Assembly: GCF_040802235.1 (NCBI RefSeq) | Contig: NC_133167.1 | Coordinates: 43,584,001-43,648,000 of the forward strand | Reading direction: 5' to 3' | Length of the DNA stretch: 64,000 nt | From: Manis javanica | Lineage: Eukaryota; Chordata; Mammalia; Pholidota; Manidae | The notes under the pieces: model-generated | Database searches by the model: none | What the model was told of the DNA's origin: nothing | What the model saw: only the letters and a program-made list of their open reading frames with translations | Made by a program: the position numbers and the translations under genes | Shown here: positions 1 through 13,063 of the stretch, piece by piece | How the letters are laid out: every line of letters begins with the position of its first letter | Numbering within the stretch: position 1 is the stretch's first letter

Positions 1-1740
1 AAAAAAGCCAACATCAGAGCCAGACTTAGATATGATGCAGATATTAGAATTACCAGACAGAGGATTTAAAATAACTATGTAGTTCATATATTAAGTATTC
101 TAATGAGAAAAAAAACCCTGAAATGTAAGCAGAACTGGAAATTCTAAGAAATAATCACAAGTAAATTGTAGAAATTAAACCTACTGTAGTAGAAATGAAG
201 ACCACCTTTACTGGGATCATCAGTAGACTTGAAGTTGCCAAGCAAAAATCAGTGAGCTTGAAGATAGCTCCATAGAATCCTCCCAAACTGAAACACAAAC
301 TCAAAAGAAATGAAAACAAACAATACAACCAAGAACTTTGGGAAAATAGCAAACTATAACATAATACACAATTGGAATACCAGAGGAGAAGAGACAGAGA
401 ATGGAGCAGAAGAAACATTTGTAGTAACAATGACTGAAAACTTTTCAATTTAATGAAAGATTCCAAACCTCAGAGACACCAAGAAAACCACCAACACACA
501 TATACACACATAAACTCAGACATATATTCAAACTGGGGAAACAGAAGACAAAGAGAAAACCTTGAAAGATCCTAGAGAGTAAAAAAGCTTGCCTGCAGAG
601 GAACAAGGACAACAATTACAACAGATTACATATAAAACCAGAAACCATCCAAGAAAGAAAAGAATAGCACTAAATACCTGAAGTGCTGAAAGAAAAAAAA
701 ATCAACAGCCTAGAATTCTGTGTCTAGCAAAATCATTTTCATAAGAGATATAAAGAATATCTCAGAGAAACAAGAACTAAGGGAATTCATTTCCAGCAGA
801 CCATCTCTGAAAGAGACGTTAAAAGAAGTTCTTCAAGTTTCTGATATTGAGTAGAAACTAAGATCTACATAAAGAAAGAAAGTACTGGAGAAGAAATAAA
901 ATATAAATGTATTATTTGCTCATTCTTAATTGATTTAAAAGATATCTGTTTAATCCAATAAGAGCAACTATCTTAATTTGTCAAATACAGGATACAGATA
1001 AGTGAAATGAATGACAGCAATGTCATGAGATGAGAGAATGGATTTGGGAATACTCCAATACACATGAATTAATATAATATTGTTTGAAAATCAGTTTAGA
1101 TTAGTTAAAATTGTATTTTGTAAATTGAGGAAAACCACTACCTTTTTGTAAAAAAATAAAGTGTAATTATTGTAAGAGAGGACTGAAAATGAAATCATAG
1201 CAAAGGTGGAAAAAAAGAGGAGGAAAAAAGAAAGAATAAATACAATGCATATAAAACAATTATAAACATAGGTATTAAAATATATTAATAACAATTTAAA
1301 TGTGAATGCTCTAAATACACCAATTAAAAGACAACTAATGTCAGAGTAAATAAAACACAAGACCCAACTATATGCTGCCTACAAGAAAGTCCACTTTAAA
1401 TATAAAGACACAGATTAGATAAAGGTAAGGTTGAAAAAAGCTAAAAGAACTTCATTAATTTGAGAAAAGGCTGACTTAAGCACAAAGAATTATATCAGGG
1501 ATAGTATCAGAAGGGCATTACATGTTGATATATCCTAAACATTTCAAAATATATGTGAAAACATTTAAAAATTTAAGAGAAATGGACCAATTAACCAACA
1601 CAGTTGGAGACATTAACATCCTTCTGTCAGTAGTGATAGATCAAGCAGGCAGATACCAGTAAGCACAGGCACAACCTGAACAGAACTATCAATCAGCCTG
1701 ATCTAAGTTATATTAGGTAATACTAGCCTCACATAATGAA
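1..1740 (+). mobile_element. Degenerate L1 fragment (end of ORF1 to start of ORF2)
   Basis: A-rich sequence resembling L1 coding DNA with many stops. The stretch around 640-840 reads like the end of ORF1, and 1300-1430 like the endonuclease start of ORF2. It continues up to about 1740, where orientation flips. No frame is usable; the minus-strand open stretches here are products of base composition. Assignment is by recognition of L1-like wording, without alignment. Old copy, no ends visible on the left because the window starts inside it. Confidence 0.7.
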
Positions 1741-2640
1741 TGAGGAAGTGTTCCTTCACTTTTCTCTTCTGTAATTGATTATGGAGCATCTGTATCATTT
1801 CTTCCTTTAATGTTTGGTGTAATTCACTAGTGAATCCATTTAGGTCTGGTGATGTACTTTTTGGAAGGTTTTGATTATTGATTCAATTTTCCAAATTGAT
1901 ATAGACTTATTAAAGTCATCCATTTCTCTTCTTGTGAGCCTTGGAAGTTCATATAGCTCAAGGAATTGACTCATTTCACCGAGGTTATCAAGTTTGGGAG
2001 CACAGTTGCTCACAATATTCCTTTATTATCCTTTAAATTTCCATTGTTATATCCTCCCTTTCATTGTTTCATTTCTCATAATAGTAATTTGTGCCTTCTT
2101 TTTATCTTGATTCACCTGGCTTGAGGTTTATTAGTCTTATTGACCTTTTCATGGAAATAGCTTTCAATTTTGTTATTTTCTCTACTGTTGTTCTGCTTTC
2201 AATGTTACCAACTTTTGCTTTTTTATGATTTCTTTCTTTCACCTTTTTAGGTTTCAGTTGCTCTTCATCTCTACATTCCTAAGGTATAAGCTTTTTTTTT
2301 CTTTTTAGCTATTTCTTCTTTTCTAATATATGCACTTGATGCTTTGAATTCCCCATCTAAGCATTGCTTTCACTGCATCCCACAGATTCTATAAAGTTGT
2401 ATTTTCATTTTCATTTAGTTTGAATATTTCAATTTCTTTTGAGATTTCTTTGATATATGGTTCACTTAGAAGAATATTTAAAAATTTTCAGCCTTTGCGG
2501 ATTTTCCACCCATCCCAAATATGTCTGGTGAATGTTCTATGTGAGCTTAAGAAAAATGTGTAGTAATCTGCTGTTGTTGAGTGAACTATTTTATAATGTT
2601 AGTTAAATTTAGCTTAATTAGTTATTTGTAAATAACTCAA
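1741..2640 (-). mobile_element. Inverted L1 ORF2 segment
   Basis: The T-rich strand here reads, on the minus strand, like the reverse transcriptase part of L1 ORF2. It follows plus-strand L1 directly at about 1740 and is followed by plus-strand L1 again near 2640. Such an internal inversion is typical of twin priming during L1 insertion. Boundaries are approximate to tens of bases. Confidence 0.6.
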
Positions 2641-2790
2641 TTTTATCTAACTGACATTCACAAATAGACTACATTTTGGACATTAACAAATTTTTAAAAA
2701 ATCATACAAAATATGTTGTCAGACCAAAATAAAATTAAGTTAGAGGTCAATAACAGAAAGACAGCTGGGAAACCTTGGCATAAATATTTA
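2641..2790 (+). mobile_element. L1 ORF2 fragment after the inversion
   Basis: Short A-rich piece ("agaccaaaataaaattaag" at about 2723) resembling plus-strand L1 ORF2 between the endonuclease and reverse transcriptase parts. It ends in an AT-rich simple stretch at 2791-2820. Confidence 0.5.
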
Positions 2791-2819
2791 AATATATATA
2801 TTTATATATACATATATAT

Positions 2820-2950
2820 AAGTATAGTTGATACACAATCTTACATTGGTTTCAAGTATACAAACACAGCAATTCAATAGTTACCCATATTAAATTCTCA
2901 CCCAACCAGTGCAGTTACTATCTGTCAACATAGAAAGATGTCACAGAAAC
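2820..2950 (-). mobile_element. L1-type 3' end fragment, minus strand
   Basis: Read on the minus strand this matches the same 3' end wording seen on the plus strand at 42540-42710 (motif "acatctttctatgttga" followed by an AATAAA-poor tail of TATA-like DNA). It is an old 3' end of an L1 family; the match between the two window copies is visible by eye. Confidence 0.5.
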
Positions 2951-5900
2951 ATTGGCTATATTTATTCTCCATGCTGCCATTGAATATTTTCTATTTTGGC
3001 TATTTCACTGTTCAATTTATTTTCTTCTGTCCAAATGCCTTAATTCTAATTTTAATCTGTCTGTTATAATAAAACTGAATGAAGGTTTCTTCAGCTCTTT
3101 GCTCTGCCCCCAATAGTGTTTAGAAATTTCCTGAAGTCTAATTTTGAAGTCCCCTGTCAATGTATCTTTATTTTGTTACAACTTTAATTTCATTTTCTTA
3201 CCTACCACTAAGAAAGACTTTTTAAAAAGGACTATGCTGTTTACTTCCTACTTTTCTTCATTCCTCAACATAATTTTAAGTTTTAAAGAGTTATTAAAAT
3301 CAGTCATCCCTTTCATCTCCTGCTGCTTTTAACTATGTTTCTTCTAATCAGGTATGTTAAAAGTTAAGTGAAGTGGTTGTTGAAGATCTGTGTGCCAAGG
3401 GAAATAAATATTAGCAAAGTTCAGAGTTTGCTTGAAAATTTCTGTCATTCTACCTATAGTTTAGAAAAAAATTGTTTTTTGAAATCTCTAACTCTTCTCT
3501 AAACCAAGTTAAGAACTCAGCATCTATGGATCTGCTTTCTGATCTAACAGTTTTGCAATATGTTTGTTTTTTCCCAAGAAACTCTGAAGAAATTATATTT
3601 CCAAAGCCAAGGAAAGGAGCTAAGGGAAGAAAAAGATTATAAAAAGTAGATTGCATAGATAAAGCTGAGTACACCGAGGGTTTCCAGCGAGGGTTTACAG
3701 TTTTGAGAGAGAACACCTTTAAGTTACAGTCTGTTATGAAGCCTTAAAGCCTTGCCCTACGAGTCAAAACAAGCTGACTTTTTAATGTTTTCTGCTCTTT
3801 TCCAGTTGTTTTGAGTTCTTCTTACCTATGTTAACTTATTAAATTTTGCCATGTCAAAGGTTTCCTAAAATGTTCATTATGGTTATTCAAAATCAAAATT
3901 TTCTGTCATTTACAAAGTGCAAGAGACGCCTATAATATATAGGAAGTGGGAGTTCTTCCAGAACAAGGTTGACAATTTGACATGGAAAAAAAACATGTCA
4001 AACAAGAAAGTGCAGACACTGTTCATTGACAATGTAATAAAGGAACCATTTTTCACAAATTAACAAGATAGGGAGTGTCATCAATAGGTTTTGCAGGGGC
4101 TCCAATGCAAAGCTGATCAACACAATTAGCAGTTTAATGGACCTCCAGTGGTTAGTCCACAAGGCTGTCTTGGATCCTTCTGTTGACTGTGTAACCCTCC
4201 ATTACGCATTCAACAGAAACAAGACAGCCCAAGACAAAACAAAAGCACTGAGCAGTGTCATATTTTAACCTTGACATTATTCAAATAACCACAGTGGTTG
4301 GAGGATGGACAAAAACACAAGAGAACTTTCTGGGTAGATGAAAACTTCTGTATGTAGTTAGGGTGTAGGTTACATGAAAATATACAATCAAAAATTTGTG
4401 AAGTTGATTACATGATATGTTTAAGATCTGAGCATAAATAACTTCAATAAAAGTTTTTATACTAAAAATTGAGATACAGTCAATGAGTTATAGAGTGAAT
4501 ATCAAGTTAAGTATGTCCTTCTAATTCATGTATTTCATAACCTGGAGAAAAATAACTTTATACAATAATTATACTAATAACTTAGAAAGAAACATTCTCT
4601 CTTTTAAATAAAAGGGGAAAGTAAAGACATCAGTGATATAACTATTCAGCTGCTATTAAAAATACAGCTCTCACATTTACATCTTATTCTTGATGAGAAA
4701 CAAATTTGAATGTTAGATAATGACTAATACATTTAATGGAGTCACTGCCTTTAAAAAAGCATTCATATTAAGTTCATATATTCCAAATCAAATTACAGGT
4801 TTAGAGAACATCTCCAAAAAATAATTTCAAATTAACTTATGTACCAAAAAGTTGTATAGAAGACATAAACATTTGAAAAATTCTTATATCTGCTTTTGGT
4901 TTTTCTTGAACACAAATATTTGAGGTAATTTTACAGAACATGTATTTTTGGGGCATTCCTCAAGCTTCTGGGATTTTTTTTTTTTTTTTGGTATATAAGT
5001 ATTCAAAATGTACCTTCTTTTCAAGTAGTTTGAAAAGAAAATTTCGTATTGCTCTTCTGAAGAAAACTTTTGCAGCTGGCTGCTATAACTGTTTCCCTGA
5101 TATGGTTTTCCAAATAAGAGTATACTATTTTCTTTAGAACAGTTTCTTCTGGAGTAGAACAGTTTCTCCTTCTTTTACAGTAAGTCATTTTAAATTCCCA
5201 TTTAAATTCCCTCACTAGTTTCTACACATATACAAATCAGTGCATGGTGAAAATTAACTGCCATGTCATGATCACCCATGTCTTTCTCAAATACTGTCTG
5301 TAAGTTCCAAGCATAAGAACTCTAAAAATAAACAATGCTCCTGCCCTTTTCTTTATTTATAAAATACATGAATATGGATTGTATTTCAAATTACATTAGT
5401 ATAAAAGCTGTGTACATAATTATATGTCATTCAATGACATAAATTTCTAGTGAAAGTACCATGGGAGATAACATGACATCTTAAACAACAATTTTAAGGT
5501 AAATACTCAGGCCAACCTCTAACAGATAATATTTTATTATAGATGAAGAAAGAAATAAAAATTTATTTTAATATTAACAGCTTTACTAGTATTTCAGTTG
5601 CTAACACTGAAATAATTTTGTATTAATTTACTCCTGCATAAATATTACTCCTATGAGGTTTAATTTATATTTATTTTTTACTATTTTTCTCTAGTATTAC
5701 TGAGGACAGATGAGGTATTTTCTTATTAAAAAACAATTTCTCTCTTTGAAACTATATTCATCCACAATAGACCACTGGAAACCACTTCTTGGGCACAGCC
5801 TATATCTTATGGCTGCACATTTTCTAGAAATATAAAGTCTAGAAAGTCTGACTAATCAACTAAGGGCCCTAAGGAAATGAGCACTGATGTTTATAGTTTG

Positions 5901-6835
5901 CACTATGTTTATAGTTTGCACTATAGTTTGGTGATGTTTTGATTTGTATAAATAAATGTTATCTCCATTAGTACTGCTGGGCTTTTAAATATCCTAAAAA
6001 AGAGAATTGGCCAATAAAGCTTGCAGTTATTTCAATCTGTGTTATATCTGATGTATTCTTGATTTAAGCTTTCAAATACTGATCACTTTGGGGAGAATAA
6101 AGGAATAATTCAACCATTCCCTTTTGAATGCAAAATATCTTCACAATTCCTACCTAAAAATGATTGCAAAGAAGGGATCATTTTCCAGATCTTTCCTTTT
6201 AACTCCATGCCATCATGTCAAATAATCATCAGACTAGTAAAGGATTTATTACAAATTCACCCATGCTTTAGAAATGTGAGTTGGCAGATAGTAAGTATTG
6301 GTTCATTTACCTTCCTCTGAAAATTTCAAGTCTGTTCTTTTCTCTATGACTTTATCTACACCATTGACCCTTGTATTGAATAATTTATATTCCCAATCTG
6401 CTGGAACATAGCTGAATGTTACTCATAATCAGAAACCTCACTGAGAAAAATATGAGATTTTAAAAGGAACAGACTGATTGGGCCTTTTACCAATAAGTAA
6501 ACTGGGATACATTAGGGTTTAGATGATCTCACAAGTGATTGTATTGAAGAGATGGCTGACACAATCCAGTACAAGGTGCAATGGATCAGAGACCTACAAG
6601 TTCCACTTGTATTAAAGGCCAATCCACCACTTTTGACCTTGATCACATCCACTAACTTACTGTATTATTTCATGCAGCCATCCACAATGTTTCTTCTGCA
6701 ATTTCATATCTTTTTAATAGTTAATTTTTATTAGCATACATACAGGCTTTATGAAAGAAGAAAAGCATTCAACACACACATAAACCCAACACCTTTATAT
6801 TTATATTAAATCATTGGTTAGTCAGGAGAGGTTTA
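2951..6835. other. Unassigned AT-rich DNA
   Basis: No gene is supported. Open stretches are all under 90 codons, lack any recognisable domain and sit in AT-rich DNA. A small tandem duplication of an 18-bp unit (gtttatagtttgcactat) is seen at about 5890-5930. Poly(T) at 4975-4989 may be the reverse tail of an unrecognised insertion. Confidence 0.5.
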
Positions 6836-8060
6836 AGAGTGAGAAAAGGATACAAATGCCTTGATGAAATCTGAACTTTGAAGAGATCTAATACTTTAGT
6901 GGTTACAGGTAAACTAATTAGGGATCGATTATAAATACTTTACATGAGGTGATGGTAGCTTGATTTTGCTAGCTTATGGTGGTGAAGATAATTAGACATC
7001 TTGGGAAGGTAAAATAGGTAAGAAATTTGAAGGGTTGATAATAGAAATGGACATAGTCATGTCAAGGTTGATACACAGATTTCTAAGTTGTTCAACATAT
7101 TCCATGGATGCTATTTGCTGAGAGGGGAAACAAACACGGGATTTGTGATGAGGCCAAGCTTACTGGTGAGTTCAGCTTTTGGACACGTTAAATTTAAAAG
7201 CACAGAGACTAAGCCTGAAAATGACAGATAAGAAGTAGGCTTGCCTATCAGAGGCCCCACACTACCACCTGGGTGGGCTGTCTTGAGCTTGAACCTGGAG
7301 CCACATGGACTCCAGAAACCATTTCTTCCCTGAGGGTGGGTTCAGTCAGACACTCTGAAGAGCTCTGGAACCCAAGCCTGTGGAACTGCGATGAGACCAC
7401 ACTGGTTGCGCCCAATTCAGGGAGGTTTGCTTGCTAAGTGTATGCCTTCTTCTACAGAGAGGGATAATACACCTCTATCCAAATTTCACAGGCCCATGTT
7501 AAACTGGGCCACTGGCTTGTTGCAGATGTGCTGATTTTTCAGGGCTCTGGACTACCAGCTGAGCACTGCTGGCCTTTGGACTAGAATTGTGTCCATGGAC
7601 ACCTACTTTGGCTCTCGTCTGATCTGCCTATGTGCTCACTGTGATGCTACCTCTTGTCTAAGTACCTGCAGGTGGGATCAGATGTCCTTTTCCTTCTGCT
7701 GCCAGCATGCAGGACAATAACCCCACCCTCTCTGCGGGTTCTGTGACACATGTCAAGTATTCCTCCATGAGTTTACATACCCTGTTTCCTCTGACAGTAC
7801 AAGGCCATTGCTACACAATGTCAATAGGCCTTTCTAACTGATGTTTTCTCTCGCCTCAATCAATGTGTTGATGAGGTATTCTCCCAGGGAAATTTTAAAC
7901 CATGTTGAAAGGATGTATTTTCCTCATCTTGTCTCCTGTGAACATCTCACCCAATGTGACAAAAGACAGGGATGTGGTCAACATTGAAGGAGGCTGATCT
8001 AGGGATGAAGTAGCTCTGGCCTAGAGAATTCAAGAGGAGATGTGTTTGAAAGATGGGTTG
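6836..8060. other. Unassigned stretch with a GC-richer block
   Basis: 6836-7215 resembles, weakly, the same ancient mammal-wide repeat found at 34270-35500 (shared wording about a "ttcagcttttggacacgtta" phrase). 7230-7830 is clearly richer in G and C than its surroundings but has no open frame over 75 codons. It may be an old LTR or processed pseudogene; I cannot name it. Confidence 0.3.
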
Positions 8061-10130
8061 GTGTGCATTCAGCATGTATAGTGATAAGGAAATAATTTAT
8101 CATTCCTATTTTCCTTCATTCCCCAAGTTAGATGTGCTTTTGTATTCATTATTAACTAAGCACAGTAACAACCTACCAGAGAGCCTTTGGAAACCAGTAT
8201 TCACACACAACACAATGGATGATACAACATCACAAGTGATAAGTAACACTTCTGTCTACCAATTATTTTAAATTTTCATCAGTAAGCTACTATAATTCAA
8301 AGGAGCCCAAGAATTCTGTTACATATTTTAAATGTAATTATTTATATAGACAGGGGGCCCACAAAATGATACTTTTCCTGACACCTCACATATCTTAGGG
8401 AACCCAGAGAGAGTGGCTGTTACTAAATTAGGCAAAGAAAATTTGAAAGAAAGTCTGGGTATCCAGAGACAAATTGTCCAAATTGGAACAAAATAAAATA
8501 AACTATTGGAAATTTTTATAAGAAATTATTATATGAAAAATAAGATATTTATAACATGGAAAAATAAAAATAGTTTGCCACATATATTTGACCATATCGA
8601 GGGGAGTTTTATGGGAAATTTTTGAAATTCATTAATAACAATTAAGCTAATGAGGAGGACAAATACTAAATGAAGGTAAAACACATTACACAGAAGTAAG
8701 CAATGGAATCATAGTATACAATGTGATACCTCCATTCAAAATCACTTAAACACTAAATATCAGCTTTCTAAAAAACATGTGATATAACCATATGTAGAGA
8801 AGATGGAAATATGAACTATTTAGGGAGTATGAAGACAAGGGAGAAAACCTTTGTGTAGTAGGAAGCCATGGATAAAGCCTAACACTGAAAAATCACAGAA
8901 TGTCAATATAAAGGTATTATTGAGAAATCTGGAGGTGAGTAGAAGTCCATGGTCAGTGCAGTTGTCTTGGAGAAGCAGAAATAAGGGATGATAAAAGATG
9001 ATCAAAAGACTACTGTTTATTATGACTCACATAGTTTAATTTTACTTTTAAAATATGTATATCTACTAATTTGATAATACTACAATTTTTTAAGTATTCT
9101 AAAAATAAGCATTTGATTTTGACACAAATTCATTTTTCTGGTCAATGTATCCATTTTTTTTTAAGTGTGTTTCTAATTGATTTTTTTTTATAGCTAGACA
9201 TGGTAAGGTAAAAACATGTATGTCACAAATAATTTCCTAAGGTACTTACACTGCTTTTATTCCCTCCTAAATACAGATAGGAACACATTTGACAGTAATC
9301 AATTTTTCTGTTTCATCTATTTATATTTTTAATATATGATTTTCAGAGATATCAATGAGTCCCAATATATGAACTAATAATACTGTATTTTTGTATGTCC
9401 TTTCTGGTTTTCAAAATTATCCAACAGATTAATAATTTACTGAGAGTGTCTGATACAACTCTTTATTACCAGGTAAATCATATTTGGCCAGTGATTAACT
9501 ACACAGATAACTGCCAGAGCCTCATTAGAGTCTATTTTTATTTTTTTTCTGATAAATGTGTAAAGTACTATAATGACATATCCTGGTTTTCAGGTGCTGT
9601 CATGCTATAAAGTGACTAGTGTTTTTTTCATGAAATGTTCATATCATACACAATATCTCTGCATTTTGATTGTTGTAACAAAATACTTCTTTGATTTCTT
9701 TAATTCTTCAGACTGAACATCTAATTCTAAAGTAAAACCTTGGCTTTTGTAGTTGTATTTTCTGGACACTTTCTAAATCCCAAGTTCTTAGGTAGAAATG
9801 ACTTCTTGAACTATTCGTCATGAACCATTTCTCTTATCACTTCACAGGCTTTATGTTTCTAGGTGGACCTCACAAATTAATCTCTTTCACTTTTCCCTGG
9901 AGTTTCAGTTTCATGGAATAACAATTTTTGCAAACACAAGTATGCAAGAGATGTCAAAGCAAGAGTTCGAGAGGTTCGCTCAATAGTGCCACAATTTGTT
10001 CCACATCATAGCAGCTCAATTTCATGCTTCTGTAAGATTCAAATTACTTCTTCCATTGATACTGGCGATGATTGTGTTTAGTAGAAATTAGGAAGTTAAA
10101 TCAGTGCTAAGGAGTCTATTGCACTCTGCA
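8061..10130. other. Unassigned AT-rich DNA
   Basis: No gene, RNA gene or clear repeat is recognised. Open stretches are short and featureless. Confidence 0.45.
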
Positions 10131-10565
10131 GGGGAACCAGGTGTGTCCTAATCCACACATGGGAGGATATGGAAAGAGTTTACAGACACAGAAACATTGC
10201 TTCCATTCTTTTAACTGTTGAAGTATTTAAACAAAAATCATTAGAATGAGGTGGTTCTAATGCTTTGATAGCCTATGTATGGAAACCAAAACTTAAGTCA
10301 GTCAACGCACTTGATTCTGAGAAAATCAAACAGGACCAATCACAAATAACGAACTTTCCCAAATAAGGTAACTGCTTAAACTATGGCCAGATGATTTCCT
10401 TGCTTTCTTGCCTCATCTTCTGTATAAACCCTCCCCACACCTCCTACACCCTCCAATCCTGTCAGTGGAGTGCTCCTAACCACCTTTCATTTGGTGCTGC
10501 CTAATTCAAATGGATATATGCTCAAATAAACTCATGAAAATTTTAATGTGCCTTAGTTACCTTTT
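10130..10565 (+). repeat. Probable solo LTR of an old class I ERV
   Basis: The block has the order expected of a retroviral LTR on the plus strand: a CCAAT-containing stretch (about 10335), a TATA-like box in "tgtataaaccctcc" (about 10420), a C-rich segment and an AATAAA poly(A) signal at about 10525. No internal retroviral sequence adjoins it, so it would be a solo or truncated LTR. The family is not named with certainty and the left edge is approximate. Confidence 0.45.
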
Positions 10566-11040
10566 GACATAAGCTTTTTTAAAAATTGGCTCCCAAGTAT
10601 ATGTACACGGACAGATTAATAAATACATGCATTCCGTGCATGTATGCCTACTGAGGTGGATAACTATACAATCTAGAAATAGGTAACTTATGTCCCAAGA
10701 AGAAGAAAATAAATAGTAAAATATACACATAAAGTTCTGGTCTTGCAAATGTTACAAGAAGAGAGCGATTATTTGTTTCCAACACTGGTAAAACTAGTCT
10801 CTTTAAGAGAAAAGGTCCCTTAGAGTATTTAAAATAGGAACTTAAGTTTTTGTTTTTATTTGTTTCTAATTTTTCTTTTCTACAACAGGGTAAAACCAGA
10901 AGGCTCTGAGGAATAATCTGGCCACATGTGAAGAGAATATTTAACTGTGACTTATCCAATAAAATTAACCCATCTTAAAGTTATTTGATAGTAGATAGGC
11001 AGTTTACTGTTAGAGTCCCAGGACCATCTAGAATCTATTT
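10566..11040. other. Unassigned spacer
   Basis: AT-rich DNA with two overlapping minus-strand open stretches of 63 and 103 codons that show no domain or codon pattern; I see no supported feature. Confidence 0.4.
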
Positions 11041-11362
11041 TTATAGATATTTTTATTGTCTGTCTAGCCTTTTAAAGGCAGCGTCTAAGTGTGACTAATA
11101 GGACACATAGAAATACTTTGATCACATTGCTCTTTCCGATATTCTCACACCCCTCGCCTTAAGTCTGACTGTTCTCATTTTCACTTAGACAAGCTTTCCC
11201 AGGGTGGCCGTTCAATTCCAGCTGAATACAATGGGTCTAATTCAGCTCTGCCTGACCAGATTAAATCATCTAATTCAGTGTCTTCACCCTCTTTAAAAGA
11301 GTCTCTAAAGACATGACTATAGTCAAGTCCGAAATTAAGATCATTTGCAAACAGTGGATTTT
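11041..11362 (-). repeat. 322-bp duplicated unit, copy A, with coding-like end
   Basis: Nearly identical (three differences seen by eye, no gaps) to 22153-22474, in the same orientation and 11.1 kb away, so the two copies flank the class II provirus. Read on the minus strand, the first 180 bases hold an uninterrupted frame of about 58 codons ending in a stop at 11181, rich in acidic residues (motif EGEDTELDDLIWSGRAELD), then about 140 bases ending with AATAAA. This looks like the last exon plus 3' untranslated region of a transcript, but no poly(A) tail or target duplication is visible. I do not recognise the protein. It could be a segmental duplication, a retrocopy pair or an unclassified repeat. 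Confidence 0.7.
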
Positions 11363-11876
11363 CAATTCCAAATACAGAAAATCTAAATTTTACCTGGTAA
11401 TCCAGAGAAAGGTACAAATTAGAGAAACTATATACTCACTTCTGTCTACAAAAGAACAAAAGTGTCAGGAATGCTGAATTAAAGTACATTAGAGAAAAAT
11501 TATTTCAAGTTTATGAGAGTTCTAAATCCTTTTAGTCCCCACTGCAATTTTGTCATTAGACAATTATTTTGTGCAAATATTAAAATATTTAAATTAGATG
11601 TTTTAATTAAAATATTTTAATATATATTAGATTATAGTAACTTTTATTCCTGGTGATGTGGGCACTTTTTCCAAATGTTCTAATTGTGTGTAAAATGATA
11701 TAGTGTATTTTATGTATAAATGAATACTGTTTACTGCCTACAATGCACTGATTTTGAATTCAACATCTGTTGTTTACTTGCTAAAAACACAATATGAATT
11801 TTTAAACTGCATCATAGTATGCAAACAAAGAGTACTCTTCAAAGAATACGCCAAAAGCTCCTGGAATTCACCATAA

Positions 11877-11912
<36 letters not shown>

Positions 11913-12377
11913 ATATATAAAAATATTTTTAATTTTATATTTATATTAACATTTAATCAATATTAATATTTATATTAATATTGAAATATTGTCATTCTAT
12001 GTTTATATTTAATAAATATTAGTATTACATATATATAAACTAATTCAAAGCAAGTACACTGCTTTTGTGGCAAAATTTTCTGAACTATTGTATGGTATAT
12101 TTTTCAAAATTGTCACACTTCATTCTATACTGAAGGTTTTGATGATATAGAAAGAGGTTAAGCATAAGTAGACTATTTGATTGCACCCTTAAGAAACAGG
12201 ATTATTTTTGCTTCTTATGGATAGTAAAAAACTGCCCAAGAAATAAGGTTGCAAGACATGCAATTTAGAAACCTATGATTTTTCTTTTCATTTTTTTTAC
12301 AAGGTGGTTGCATGCTGAATGTGACTTTCTCATGCAGCATGGAAGACTCTCCTGGTCACTGTCTGAAGCAATGTGTT
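11363..12377. other. AT-rich spacer with a (GT)n microsatellite
   Basis: Contains (GT)14 at 11881-11908 followed by TA-rich low-complexity DNA to about 12040. No gene. The last part (about 12320-12383) may be the left portion of the MIR element that continues beyond the provirus at 20416. Confidence 0.5.
11881..11908. repeat. (GT)n microsatellite
   Basis: Fourteen uninterrupted GT units. Confidence 0.95.
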
Positions 12378-12383
12378 GAACAC
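12378..12383. repeat. Target-site duplication, left copy
   Basis: GAACAC immediately before the LTR; the identical six bases follow the other LTR at 20410-20415. Six bases is the size made by betaretroviral integrases. Confidence 0.93.
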
Positions 12384-12717
12384 TGTCGCGTGCCCTGTCC
12401 TCGCCGGCAAGAACAGCATGCAACAACAGCAGGATTCTTCTGCAGAAAGCTTTATTCTTCAGCTCTTTGTGAAACAAATGAGTTGGGCAGGACCCAGAGG
12501 GGAAGGAGAGGCTTGCTTATATAGTTCTCATGCTCTGACCTGGTTGGTGCGGCTCCATATGCCTTATTAGCATAACCATTTGGTGGGTCTCATTGGTCCT
12601 TATGCCAAGGCGCAATTAGCATGTAGTTTAGTGGTGTGGGATGATTTGTCATTAGGAAGTTCGGGGCCTTCCGGCTGCCCTGCATGGGGCGCTATTTTCT
12701 GAGCGCGGCTGCCAACA
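12384..12717 (-). repeat. 3' LTR of the class II provirus
   Basis: 334 bases, TG...CA ends. On the minus strand U3 contains a CCAAT box (plus-strand 12592-12596), two ATGCTAAT octamer-like motifs (12566-12573 and 12615-12622), a TATATAA box (12517-12523) and the poly(A) signal AATAAA (12451-12456). Identical to the 5' LTR at 20076-20409. Length and layout, including the TGTTGG start and the CTGCAGAAGA stretch after AATAAA, resemble rodent IAP LTRs, although no rodent SINEs are present. Confidence 0.95.
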
Positions 12718-12733
12718 TCTCCCCCTTTTTTGT
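12718..12733 (-). promoter_or_regulatory. Polypurine tract of the class II provirus
   Basis: On the minus strand CAAAAAAGGGGGAGA abuts the 3' LTR. It would prime plus-strand DNA synthesis during reverse transcription. Confidence 0.9.
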
Positions 12734-13063
12734 CTAACAGAAGCTCAAGGCGGAACTTGCCAGCAGAGGCGGAGACAGAGGCCTGACCTCCATCATACTT
12801 CTTGATGCCCCCTTTTTGGAGAGGGGTTCTGGGCATCTACCCCTATGCAGTCAGGCATGCCTCTCAGAGGGGTCCAAGACCTCTTGCAGTGCTTTGCCTC
12901 GCATCCTCTGGCTGGCGTTGGGACCGCTTGGTACAAAGGGTTTGGACTCTTTTTCTCAACCCTCTTGCACTATGAGCTTCTTAAAGAAAGCTGTGATTAA
13001 GCATTGAGGTACTCGGGCCTGGTGCAGTGCCACATGGGCTCAGGGTGCAAGAGCTACCTCAAG

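Noticed and set aside
155-1360. Minus-strand hydrophobic frames of 103 and 89 codons
   Set aside because: They lie opposite A-rich L1 coding remnants; a T-rich antisense strand gives Phe and Leu runs.
12265-12570. Several 65-70 codon frames across the 3' LTR edge, repeated at 19969-20169
   Set aside because: They are LTR sequence read as protein; the same text appears in both LTRs and has no coding signature.
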